This document shows positions 33,367-46,200 of a stretch of 48,301 nt of DNA, one piece after another. Source of the DNA: Thermoguttaceae bacterium (GTDB taxonomy: Bacteria > Planctomycetota > Planctomycetia > Pirellulales > Thermoguttaceae); the NCBI GenBank assembly GCA_017550965.1, contig JAFZNK010000188.1, forward strand, positions 1 through 48,301, given 5' to 3'. Made by a program: the position numbers and the translations under genes. The notes beneath the pieces were generated by a model. The model saw nothing but the letters and a program-made list of their open reading frames with translations, did no database searches and was not told the DNA's origin. The first letter of the stretch is position 1. Each line of letters opens with the position of its first letter.

Positions 33367-33620
33367 ACGCAGTCGGGGCGGTTTGATTAAGGCGTCGCGT
33401 CGCTTCCTGCGGGAAGCGGATTTCGCCGCGTTTGGCGTCGTTCAGACGCGATTTTCTTTGATTTTTTGCGTCGTCCAGATTTCGTTTTCCTCGGACTGGG
33501 CGTCTATTCTGTTTATTTTCTCTATTTTTAAAAATCGGAGTCTGCGGCTAGGGGGCGGCCTATAATCGGCATATTTATTAGAACCGATTACTAAATTTTC
33601 TGAAAAAGTCTTCTTTTTAG

Positions 33621-33649
33621 TTGTAAATTTTACCTTTTTCTATTAAACT
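33621..33649 (+). promoter_or_regulatory. Candidate promoter of the giant surface-protein gene
   Basis: TTGTAA (33621-33626), a 17-bp spacer and TAAACT (33644-33649), in the most AT-rich stretch of the region. Moderate match only. Confidence 0.35.
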
Positions 33650-33859
33650 ATTGTAGAGTCCGGATAATCCGTTTTTATTTTGGAAAAAAGGACGTTTGAG
33701 CGTTTCCTCCGAGCGGCGTCGGGGGCCGTGTCGCAGGCGAAAACGAGCGTTTTCGTCGCGCGAGGGCCGCGTCGCGCAGGAACTAAGCGAGCGTCAAAAA
33801 CGTCAAAACTTAACGCCAAAATAGTCAAACGGCATTGCGTTTTCCGCGCGAGCGTCTTT

Positions 33860-33917
33860 TCCGAACTGTTCGGATAAACCCCTTGATCTGCGTCGAGGGG
33901 CCTTCGAGCGGCGAAGG
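33860..33917 (+). other. Three adjacent RNA hairpins in the leader
   Basis: TCCGAA-CTG-TTCGGA (33860-33874), CCCCT...AGGGG (33879-33900) and CCTTCG-AGCGG-CGAAGG (33901-33917). They lie nearly head to tail in a non-coding region, which suggests a structured leader or a small RNA. Confidence 0.5.
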
Positions 33918-34239
33918 AGCGAGGCGCGTAGTGCGTATCCTTCCTTTTCCGCTTGCAGCGAGAAAAAAGGCTTCGCGACGTCGGATAACAGGCGCGACGA
34001 TTCTTACGACCGATCGGTTGGTCTGCGAATCCGCGCGGAAAAGAGCGCGTTTGCGCGTCGGGTCATACTAGTCGAATTCCCGGCGGCGCGCGTTCGACGC
34101 AACAATTAAACGTCAAAACCCGAATTGAAGAGCCCGTAGCGCTCTTGCCCCCGAGACGTCGGTCGGCAATCTACGGGATCCGAAACGGGGAGTTTTTTAG
34201 AGTCGACGCTTTCGTCGGTTCTTTGTTCAGGAGATAAAG

Positions 34240-37200
34240 ATGCGTTTATTCAATCGATTGATCGGCGGTTCGCACAACGGCGGCGCTAATAATGAAGAGA
34301 ATCTTTCTCGCGGACGCAATAACGAGGGGGCGTTACGCGCGAAGTCTGACAAGAAGCGGAATATGACCGCGAAGAAGCTCGGGTTGGAAGCTCTTGAGGA
34401 ACGCCAACTCCTTTCGGTCAATCCGTTGAGCGCGCCCGAATACGACGAAATTCGCGAAGCGTACGCGAATCTCGACTTGCCCGCGTCCATGTCCCAGATC
34501 AACGTGATCGCCGTCGACGACCTGAGTTCGGAAGCGTTGCAAGCCGCGATCGATCAGGCGGCGCAAACTCAGGCCGACGACCTGATCGTTCTCCGAACGA
34601 CCGCCGACAATTACGTCGTCAACCTTGAATCGACCGCCGTCACCGTCAATATCGACTCCGACCAATACGGTAAATTGACGATCGTCGGCAAAGGCGAACA
34701 GGCGCTGACGATCGAAACGGTCGACGTCAACGCGTTCACTGTCCTCAGCGGCGATTTCACAATCGACGGAGCCGTCGTCTTCAACTACTCGACAAGCGAT
34801 ATCACCGGCGACATGGTCTTCGCCGGTCCCGACGGCAAAGTTACGCTCGGCGATCAGTTCGTCGTCGTAACGCAGGTTACGAAGGCTGACGCTTCTGGCG
34901 AGCTGACGACCTCTTACCTCGTCGATCGCGCCGCGACTTCGGAGGATTTGGCGGCGGCGGGAATTTTAAACACAACTTCGACGCCTGTTTCAGGTTATCG
35001 TACGGAAACGGCGCAAAGCGGCGACTACAATACTGTTCGGAATAACATACATTGCGAGATGAAAACAGTGTATGATTATTTCAGCTATGTTCCGCGCGAA
35101 ACGTTTGCTCCCGGCGTTAGCCGTAGCGTTATTTATGACGCCGAATCCGGTTATGCTTACGCTGGCTGGCTCGGAACTGTCGCCAACATGATGGCGTATA
35201 CGGGATGGGCCCAGCAGGCCGGATTTAGTACGGATATGACGCTGTCCGACGGTACCGAAAAACACTATGAAAGCGTAGAAGACGCAGTTGTAGACTATCT
35301 GCGCAACGGTTTTATTAGCACAGACGCTGGAACTGCGTATTACTACAACTTTACCGCCGCTGGAATACTCGATTACCTGTTTTCCGGAAACGACGAAAAC
35401 AACAAATTCCATAACTACTTCGACTGGTTCAGCAATACTGTCGAAGGCGGCGGATTCTTTATGGACGTCGACTTCGGTAAGGTCGGCGGCTACGTTTCTG
35501 CGAGCGATTCAATGCTCCAGGATATTTGCCGCGCCCTCCGCGACGGATGCGCCGTTACCCTTGAAGTCATTACCACAGGCTCTAACGGATCCGTTTCCCA
35601 CGAATATGTTTCTGTCTGGGGGTACGTCTACAACAATGATTCGCGTACTTTCTACAACGGCCGTAGCGTAACAAACGACGCGGCGACGACGGTTGGACTT
35701 ATTTGTACGAACCCCACGAAAGACGCTTACCGACAGGAGGTGACCGATTCCCATTACGGCAACTCCGACACAACGGTAACCTTTAACGGCAGAGACGCTT
35801 TTAACACCAATGACAGGAACGTTCGTCACCCCCACTTTATTGAGAGGGATTCAACTTTAGATTCAACGGAGAATGCGTACCACACCTATCTTTTAAGCGG
35901 TTCAGGTTCCAATCTGACGTTAGTTCACGCTCCCTACACCACGCTTTCTAATGGAAACGTTCAGGGTGCGATCACTTTTCCCGAGGGGTTCTGTTTCTAC
36001 GGAAACGCCAACTCCCAGAACAACACGTATACGTCGAGGATTGTCGGTTTTTCCTGGTTGGCGCAGTATACTGATAAAATGCCGTCGTGCGAGATCAATC
36101 AAAACGCCGTTCTTTCGCTCGAAAGTATGCCGGGGAACACCCAGAACGTGATCTATCTGGATTTTGGCGGAACTGACTCCTTTGCGGCGTTCAATCTTGA
36201 CAGCAATTCCAATACTTTTAACGGATACGGCGTTTCTGAACTAAGGGCGATCGAAGAAATCTGGCAACGCGTGTCCGAGGATTACGCGCCTTTTAACGTA
36301 AACGTTACCACGAGCGCGAGCGTTTTCAATTCTGCGTCTCGAGGGGTTCGTTGTGTGATTGGCGGAGGCGACGGTTATTTTGGGTCGGATTATAACGGCA
36401 TGGCGGGGTTTGACAGTTATGGAACGACTAAGCCGACCGTTTATGTCTACGCCTTTACCCCTTCTTTCGGGTTAAGCGCTCAGAGTATAGCGGGCGAAGC
36501 ATCTCACCAAATCGGGTTCTCGCTTGGGCTGAGACCGGACGGTTACGAACACTCCACGTACTATGGCGGAGCGAACAGTTCCGACTGGGCGCCGATCATG
36601 GGACACGGGTACGGCAACGCGATGACTCAGTGGAGCAACGGCGATTACGTCAACGCGACGAACGGCGAAGACGACGTTGCGAAAATCGCGAGCAAACTCG
36701 GTTATCGAACCGACGCGCACGGCGATACTGCGGCGACGGCGACCGACTTGAACTCGTACTACGTGAGCGTCGATTGGAACGATTATAATCCTTACGCAGG
36801 GATGTACGTCGCCAACGGCGTGATTGAAAAGCGAACCGACGTCGACGTCTTTTCGTTCAAGTCTTATGGCGGAACTTACGTCGTCGACGTTTCAGGCGCC
36901 GGCGCCGATCAGCGTTTTATTGACGGCGACAGCCGTCTTTACGACGTCTACGATGCTCGTTACATGAATTTCGACTGGACGAACCGTCAACACGAAGATG
37001 AAGAGAATCCTGTTTTTGGCGGATATTTCTACGCTCATTCGTATGACTACACGAACTTGAATATTAAAGTGTCGTTGTTGGACGAGAACGGCGACAACCT
37101 CCTGCTTGGCAAAGACGGCAATATCTTAAAGCTCGGTTACGGCGAGAGAACGCACGCTTTCGAAAGTAACGACGCTTACGATTCCAACTATCATTTCTAC

Positions 37201-40200
37201 GTCGTTGATCAGTTTGGCAATCCCGTCTATCTTGACGACGCTAAAACGATCCTCAAAGAAGGTTACTACGCGATCGACGATTCCCTGTACACGACGTTCT
37301 CGCACTTCGTTACTCCGGAACTTGAGGCGGGGAAGACGTACTATATCGCGGTTGAAGGCGTTGGGCAGGGCTCCAGCACGACCAACGGCTACTCCGACTA
37401 TGGCAGCTTAGGCCAATACACTCTGACGTTGCACGAATCGTACGAGAATTTCTATATCGACGACGTGCGAATGGACGTAACCGACCTCTCCTTCTCGACG
37501 GGGGTCGACAACGTTTTGAACTGGCAGGAAGCGTTTGTTTATAGCGGACGTCGCCTCGAAGACGGTTCGCGCTATCTTGGGAACACGCTTCGCTTTAACG
37601 AGTCGCTTGCCGGATCGACGCTCAGCCTGACCGAAACGCTGACGTTTGACTATTCTCGCGGGATCGTCGGGCAACCTTGGGCGGCGAAACGATTTGTTCT
37701 CGACGCGACGCCCGCATGGGACGCCGAAAACAGCCAGCCCGGCATAACGATCGATGCGCAACAGAAATTCCGCGCAGTCTACGTCGACAACACGACGCTC
37801 GAAATGTACGGGTTTATTATTACCAACGGCGTTTCGTCGCCCGGCAAGGCGTCGAGCCAGGTGTACAACGGGGGCGGCGTCTACAACAACTACGGGTGGT
37901 TGACGATCGGCGACTCGATTATCGCCGGCAACCGCGCGGTTAAAGCGGGCGGCGGCGTGTACAACTCCGGCGGCGAATACGACGACACGAGCGTGCACGA
38001 CGGTTGGCTCTACCTGATCAACACGTCGATTATTGGCAACATCGTAACCGAAGACGGCGCTATCGGCGGCGGCATCTTCAACGAAGACGGCGGCGTGATC
38101 ACCATGGTTAACGCGACGGTCGCAGGCAACGTCGCCGGTTATTCGGGCGGCGGTATTCAAAACTACGGTATTGTTGAAGCGTACAACTCGATTATCGCAA
38201 AGAACTACGCTTCGTTCGGCGCCGACGTCTACACAATCGCCGCGCAAGGAAATACGCGCGTCTATGCGACAATTGTTGGCGACGAATCGCGCAACGCGCG
38301 CCTTGAAGCGTATCGCAACGGTAAGGATACTATTGGAGACGGTCTATCGCTAATCGGAACGTCTGACGACGGGACTGTTTCCTCTCCTGTTACCACCCAT
38401 GATCCTGGATTTGTTTCTTATCGCGACTACTCGGCTGGCGACTGGTCTCCCGAACTGTGGAAGTATTGGAATTTGCGTTTGGTTGGCGACTCAATTGCCG
38501 TTAATCGCGGAGTCGATGATAATTTCTCTTCTTCGCTTGACTTTGAACCTAAACGTGAAGAGGTCTGGCCCTATAGTATCATAAGCGGTTATAACGCTAA
38601 CTATGTTTCCGCTGGCACGTACCAGAGTATGGGCAATACGCGATTCGATACCGGTTTTCCCGGCGACCTCGCTGGCCAGGAACGTATCGGCGGCGGTTCG
38701 ATCGACGCGGGCGCGTACGAACTTCTTGGAAAATCCGATCTTACGCAATTTGTTCCTACTTCCGCCGGTTCGGACGTCGTCAACAACTGGGAGAATTCGA
38801 TCGTCGTTTCTCGCGCGATCGACGACCAGACCGGTTCTGTCGCTCCGTTCCTTGTCAACGAGCCGCTCTATTTGAACCTTGCGATTATTAATCAGGGTCC
38901 GAAGATTACCGATTCGTTTGAGACGATCGTCTACCTGTGGAAATACGATCCTTACAACGCGTCTAAAACGGAAATGTTCGCCAGTAGCGTTAAAGAAAAC
39001 GGTAAAGCGATCATGAGAGTTAAGGTCGAGTTCCCGGACGGCGCGGCGATGTCCGGCGGAACGGTTAACGCTAACATTGTCTGCACGAACCTCGCGACAG
39101 GCTGTGAGCAGACATTGCAATACGACGGTTCTACGAGCTATATGCTTATTGAAAACGTCGCGTTGGGTTCCGTTGAAGATATTGTGAACGGCCTGATCGA
39201 CAAGGGCCTTATGGAAGAGCAGAACGAAGAAGGCTACTATGTCTTCGGATATGCGATCGACACGAACGAACAGATTGACGAAGGCGAAAAAGGCGAAACG
39301 AACAACTTCTTCTTGACGACCTCCTACTTCGACGTCGTCGAATCCCCTGTCTCGTTCAACGACTCGATCGTCGTTACGACTACGGAGGACGTCGTCGATC
39401 CTTACGACGGCGATATCTCCCTGCGCGAAGCGGTCGAAGTGTACGCGGGCTCCTTCTACTACGCGGAAGTCGCGTTGCAGGACGGTCAGACGTTCGAGGC
39501 GAACGGCGTTACGTATAAAGTTCAGGACGGAAAGTTTTACGTCGACGATACCACTGCCTATCAGGTCTATCCCGGCGAACAGTTTACCGTTACGAAAGAC
39601 GGAGTCGACACGGTCATAACGTACGTCGTCGATCAATTCTTCAACGCGGTCGGTCAGGTTGTCGACGTTCCCGAGGGGTCCGTCGCGATCGTCAACGACC
39701 TTGAATGCACGCTTCAGGACGGCGTTTGGACGAACTTTAAAGAAACAGCACGGTATACTCGAGACGATGTTCAGACGCAATTCGGCTCCTTCACGATGGC
39801 GGACGGCTCGGTCGTAACCGTCGTCAACGGCGTGTTCCGACGCGATTTAACCAACGACGTCGCGATCGTTCCGGACGGCTCGGTCGTTACGTTTGCCAAC
39901 GGCGAGACCGCGACCTACGACTTCGCGCAAGACCGCTTTATCGTTACCGAAACGACGACGTTTACGCTTGGCGACGGCGACACGATCGTTTACGGCGGCG
40001 AAACGCTGACGCTTGTTTCCGACGCCTACGTCGACGAAACGAACACTCGTTACAACCTTGAGTCCGGCACGGTCGTTTTGTTGTCGAACGGTTACGAAGT
40101 TACCTACGACGGCGAAAAGTTCGTTTACAACTATCCCGCCGTTTCCGAGACGAAACTCCCCGCCGGCACGACCGTTACGCTCAACGGCGAAGAGTATACG

Positions 40201-43200
40201 TACAAGGCGGGCCGCGCGCTCGTGAAGAAAGTCTCGCGCGAGTCGAACGCAGTGGTGTTCTCGAGCGACAATCCCAATCTTGACGGCGCGACGTTCGAAC
40301 TCACGAAAGGCCCCCTCACGATCGACAAGACGTTCACGCTCGACTGCGTCGATCCTGACGGAAATCAGCTTGACTTGACGATTACGAGCACGAGCGACGA
40401 TCCGTGCCTGTTCTATATTACGGGGAGCGCGGACGTTACCGTCAAGAACTTCAAGTTCAAGGAAGCGACTTCTACGGAAGACGGCGCGATCTTCGAAAAC
40501 GAAGGAAAATTGACGCTGGAAACGCTGACGTTCAAAGACAACGTCGCGGAAAACGGCTCGTTGGTCTACAACGCGTCCGGCGCCACGCTCAATGTGAACG
40601 CCGTCGCGTTTGAAAACAATAAAGCGAACGCCAAATCGCTGATCTACAACGAAGGCGTAGCCAACATCGGTTCCGGCACCACGTTTGACGGCGATTACGG
40701 GTTCCTGAGCCCGATCTATTCGAAGGGCGTTTTGACGGTCGACGGCGCGACGTTTACCTCGACTTCCGGCGAAAACGGCGGCGCGATTCTTAACGACGGC
40801 GGTATCGCCGTGATCGCGCGTTCCGAATTTAAAGGGACGAGCGCGAAAGATAAAGGCGGCGCGATTTACAACGCCGGCGGCAAGTCGGAACTGAGCGTCT
40901 ACGACACGACGTTCGACGGAACAGTAGCGGTCAACGGCGGCGCGATTTACAACGGTTCCGCCGCTAAGTTGGCGGTCGAAGCGTCGATCTTTAAGAACGC
41001 TCAGGCGACGGAAAACGGCGGCGCGATCTATAACGACGCCGGAACGTTTACCGACAAAGGTTCGACGTTTGAGAACAATAAGGCGACGCTCGCGGGCGGC
41101 GCGATCTACGACCTTGGAACCGCGACGCTTACCGGCTCGACGTTCAAGGGTAACTCCGCGACCAGCGGCGGCGCGATCTACGAAGCGCAGAACTCCAACG
41201 TCAATATTATCGGCGGAACGTTCTTCGGCAACGCGGCGACCAACGGCGCCGCCGTCTACGCCGCCGGGACGTTCAACGCCTCGAATTCGCTCTTCGCCCA
41301 AAACGAAGCGACCGGTCTTGGCGGCGCGGTTTACGCGGCCTCGAACACGACGTTCGTCAACGTTACGATCGCCGACAACGAAGCGGCGGACGGCGCGGGC
41401 GTTTACGGCGCCGGATCTGGAAACGTGATTCTCGAAAACTCGATCGTCGCTCAAAACGTCGCCGCCGGAACCGGTTACGATCTCTACACCGAGGAAGGCG
41501 CGACGACGACGTTGCGCAATTCGCTGGTTGCGAATATTGCGCAAATCGGTCCGAAAGGTTACGCTACGGAACAGGCGTACCGTTCGATCCTTGGCGTCGA
41601 TCCCGAACTCAACGACGACTATACGTTGAAAGCGACGTCCCCCGCGATCAACGCCGGAAACAACGCGTTTGATTCCGCCGAGACCGACCTTGCCGGAAAC
41701 GCTCGTCGCGTCGGCCTGACGATCGGCGGCGTCGTTCGCACCGTCGACATGGGCGCGTTCGAATTTACGACGCCGATCGCGCCGGATCTTGCAATCCTCG
41801 CGGACACCGTCGATTACTGGGGAACCGAAGCGATCGTCAACGGCGCGACGACCGAACTGGGGTACTTCATCGCCGGAACCGACGTCTGCATTAACTTCAA
41901 CGTTCAGAATATCGGCGACGCGCGCGTGATCGACAACTTCGCGTTCAACGTCAAACTCGTCGGCGTCAACGAGAATGGCGAGACTGTTTACGACGACACG
42001 CTTGATCCTCAGTACTACGCGACCGAATTTGTCAATGAGAACTGGCTCAACGTCGGCGATTGGATTGAGATCAACGGCGTCGAGACGATGATGACCAACT
42101 TCGGTCAGTTGCCCGCCGGTATTTACACCGTTACCGTAACGCTCGACGTCGAAGGCGTCGGCGCCGTTTACGAACACGGCGAAGAAGACGGCTACGAAGG
42201 CGAGAACAACAACGTCTTCGTTGGAACCTTCAACGTCTTTGCCGAACCCAGCACGGTCGTTACCACCGAACAGGACGTGATCGACGCCACCGACGGCGAA
42301 ACGTCGTTGCGCGAAGCGGTCGCGGCGGCCGCAGGCTATCAATACGTCTCCACGTTCCTTGTCGAAGACGGAACGGTCTATACGATCGAAGGCGGACAAA
42401 AACTTGTCGTCCACGACGGCTGGCTGACCGAATCGATCGACGCCGTTATTCAAGACGGCGAAATGAGAGACTTGGTGGAAGGAGAAGAGTTCCTTCTCAA
42501 CGGTCGTTCGATTTACTATCACAAGGAGATGAACGGCGGCTATTTCACTTACGACTCCGCCGATCCCGACGGCGAACGCGTGCCTCAAAACGTGATCGCG
42601 ACCGGCCCCATCACTTATCCGGACGGAACCGAGGTCGGCCTTGCTCTCAACACGGCTCAGTATATCAACTACGTCGACGATACCAACCTCAACCCGCAGG
42701 AAGGAACGCACTACACTTATAACGTGCTCACCACCCCTGACGGCGCCGTCATTTTGGAAGACGGCATGACGTTTGAGTACTCTAACGTCAAATTCACCTA
42801 CTATGAAAACGAGGAATACCCCAAGGGAGCGTTCGTCTTCGACAATGGCGACGTCGTCGAATATTCCGACAAAGGCACGTTAACCTTCGGATCCCTCGCG
42901 ATCGGTTCGCTGACTACGCGTTACGCGCGCGTCGAAAAATCCGTTACGCTCGAAGACGGTTCGACGCTTGAAGTTAAGAACGGCGTCGCCAAGATTACGA
43001 AAGAAATCGGCGCCGACGTCACCTTCGACAAGGCGAAGATGCAAGGCAAGACGATCGTGATCGATCCTGCCAAGGGCCCGGTTGTCCTCGAAGCCACGAC
43101 CAAGTTGCTCGGTTCCGACGTCGTTGTCGAACGTGAGTTGAACATCCTTGGCGAAGATCGCGACGTTACGGTCAGCGGCAACAAAGAGAGCAACATGTTT

Positions 43201-46200
43201 GTGGTCGATTCGGGCGCGATCGTCTCGATCTCCGATTTGACGTTGACCGAGGGTTACGCGAAGGCGGGCGGCGCGCTCGTCAACAACGGCGAACTCAATC
43301 TGACGAACGTCGATTTCACCGACAACGAGGCGTACTGGATCAAATCGACGCAAAGCGAATACCTCACCGAAGGTCTCGGCGGCGCGATCGCCAACTTCGC
43401 GACGCTTACCGTCGACGGCGGAACGTTCTCCGGCAACAAAGCCACGGACTTCGGCGGCGCGATCTTTGCCGACACGACCGGCGACACGATCGTTAAGAAC
43501 GCGACGTTCCAGGGCAACACGGCGTTCGCCGGCGGCGCGATCGTCGCGCAAAACGGAACGCTGACCGTTGAAAATTCGAACTTTGCGTCCAACTCGGCGG
43601 AACGCGCGGGCGCGGTCTACACTCTCGTCCCCGCGACTTTTGTCGCGAGCGTCTTTACCGGCAACAAGGCCGAAGCCGCGGACTACACGTCTCGAAACGT
43701 CGTCGGCGGCGCGATTTACGCCGGTCCTAACGCCCCGTTTACCTTCAAGGCCGACGCGGAATCCGAATCGACTCTCGCCGCGACCTTTACCGGCAACTCG
43801 GCGGAAGCGGGCGGCGCGGTCTATAGCGACGCCGGCATTAATGTCGAAGGCGATCTTGTCGCGACGGGCAATAAAGCGGTCGCGAGCGAATACGTCGACG
43901 AAGTTAAAGGCGACTACGGCGCGATTTACGCGAACGGCGATCTTTCCGTTACCGGAGACGCAAAATTCGAAAACAATACCGCCGACGGCAGTTACGGCGC
44001 GTTCTACGCAAAGAACGTCGACGTAACGGGCGCCCTGACGGCGACTGGCAACACGGCGGGCGGCGATTTTGGCGCGTTTGCCGCAGACGGCGACCTTTCC
44101 GCCGGTTCTCTGACGGCGACGGGCAATACCGCGGGCGGCTCTTACGGCGCGTTTGCCGCGAAGAACGTCGACGTCGACGGCGATTTGACGGCGACGGGCA
44201 ACACGGCGACTGCGGGCGATTACGGCGCGTTCCTCGCGGACGGCGGCGTTAACGTCGGCGGTGCGTTGACCGCTTCGAACAACGCGGCGGGCGGTTCTTA
44301 CGGCGCGTTCGCCGCGACAGGCGACGTCTCGGTCGTTGGAAACGCGACGCTAAACGACAACGTTGCGACCGATTCGTTCGGCGCGGCGAAGATCGACGGC
44401 GCGTTCAGCGTAACCGAAGGAAACGTCGAGATTTCCGGCAATAAGGCGACGACCGTTTCCGGCGTCCAGGCGAAATCGGTCGACGTCGCGGGCGACTTGA
44501 CCGTCAACGGCAACGAAAATACGACGAACACAGGCGCGCTTGTTTCCGATACGTCGATCAACGTCGGCGGCGCGGCGACTGCGAAGAACAACGTCGGCGG
44601 CGCGTTAATCGCCGGCGGCGACGTCTCCGTTGGAGGAACCGCCGATCTTCAAAACAACTCGTCTAATCAGGGCGCGGCGATCAACGCGACCGGCGCGGTC
44701 TTTGTCAAGGGCGACGTTGTCGCTAAGGGCAACGTTTCCGACGGAGACGGCGGCGCGATTTACGCCAGTTCGTTCAAGACGGAAGGCGCGCTTACGGCGA
44801 CCGGCAACACGGCCGGCGGTCAGGGCGGCGCGATCTACTCGAAGTCTTACGTTAAGGTTGGCGAAGGCCAGTCCAACATTTCCGGCAACAAAGCGGGCGG
44901 AAACGGCGGCGCGATCTACGCGATCAACTCCGTCGAAGTCGCGGGCGACGCGATTGTCGCGACCAACGAGGCTGGAACCGTCCCGACAAGCGTTGAGACG
45001 GCTACAACGGATCCGATAATCGGCGACGAAGGCGAAACGATCGTAACGACCGTTACCAAGACCACGTACTCCGCGCTCGGCGGCGCGATCTACGTCGCGG
45101 CGGGCGGCGCCGAATTTGGCGGCGACGTCAAGTTCAATAAGAACAAGGCGAACGGTTCGGCGGGCGCACTGTACGCCAAGGGCGACGTGAAATTTGGCGG
45201 CGACGCTGCGTTTACGAACAACAGCGCTCTTGGATACGTCGTTACCGAAACGAAGACGGAAGTTACGCCAGCCGGCGACGGTGCCGAAACAACCTCCGCC
45301 GTCGAAACGACGACCGAGTACATCGGCGATTACGGCGCGGCGTATATCAACGGCGACCTTGACGTCGACGGCGTCTTCGAACTTTCCGGCAACACGGCCA
45401 ATCGCGACTACGGCGGCATGTACGTCGCCGGCGCGGTCGACGTCAAAGGAAATGTAGAAAAGACTTTCGACGACGAAGGCAACGAGATTGTTTACACCGG
45501 TCTTGTCGCGAAGATTTCCGACAACAAAGCCGACGGTTCCTACGGCGCGCTCTACGCCGACGGCGCGGTCAATATTGCCGGAAAGACCGAAATTTCGAAC
45601 AACGAAGCGAAAGGCGGCGATTACGGCGCTGTCAAAGCCGCGAGCGTTACGATTGGCGGCGACGCCGCTGTTGCCGGCAACAAAGCTAGCGGAAGCTACG
45701 GCGCGATCGCGACCGACGGAGCCGTTGCGATTGACGGCGCGGCGACGATTACCGGAAACGAAGCGACGACAGGCTCTTACGGCGCAATTTCCGCGACAGA
45801 CGTCTCGATTACCGGCGACGCGACGATTTCCGGCAACAAAGCCGGCGTCGACTTTGGCGCGATCGGCGCGACCGGCGCGGTTACGATCGGCAAGGGCGCG
45901 ACGATTACCGGCAACAAAGCCGGAAACAATTACGGCGCTATTTCCGCGAAGAGCGTTGCGATCGGCGAAGACGCGACGATTTCCGGCAACAAGGCTGGAA
46001 ACGACTATGGCGCGATCGGCGCGACGGAAGACGTTACGATCGGCAAAGGCGCGACGATTACCGGCAACGAGGCCGGAAACAACTACGGCGCTATTTCCGC
46101 GAAGAGCGTTACGATCGGCGATGACGCGACGATTACCGGCAACAAAGCCGGCGTCGACTATGGCGCGATTAACGCGACGGAAGACGTTACGATCGGCGGC

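Larger units (their letters stand above)
33367..34239. other. 873-bp leader/intergenic region before the giant gene
   Basis: No gene is supported. In order: a 7-bp hairpin CGCTTCC-TGCG-GGAAGCG (33401-33418) just after the exported-protein gene; an AT-rich stretch (about 33520-33690) with TATAAT at 33561 and a candidate promoter at 33621-33649; three adjacent hairpins (33860-33874, 33879-33900, 33901-33917); a 7-bp pairing CCCGTAG / CTACGGG (34133-34139 with 34171-34177) followed by GGGGAGTTTTTT; and AGGAG at 34229 before the giant gene. If transcription starts near 33656 the leader is almost 600 nt. Confidence 0.55.

Noticed and set aside
33680..33877. Small plus-strand frame in the leader of the giant gene
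   Set aside because: TTG start, no ribosome binding site, Arg/Lys/Ser-rich product. The region is better explained as non-coding with hairpins.
38491..39780. Antisense frame of about 429 codons
   Set aside because: Opposite the CARDB-like part of the giant gene, with composition typical of a shadow frame.
39847..42711. An antisense frame of about 954 codons
   Set aside because: Same cause as above. The plus-strand frame holds recognisable SLREAV, GGAI and CARDB-like segments, and the antisense product has none.
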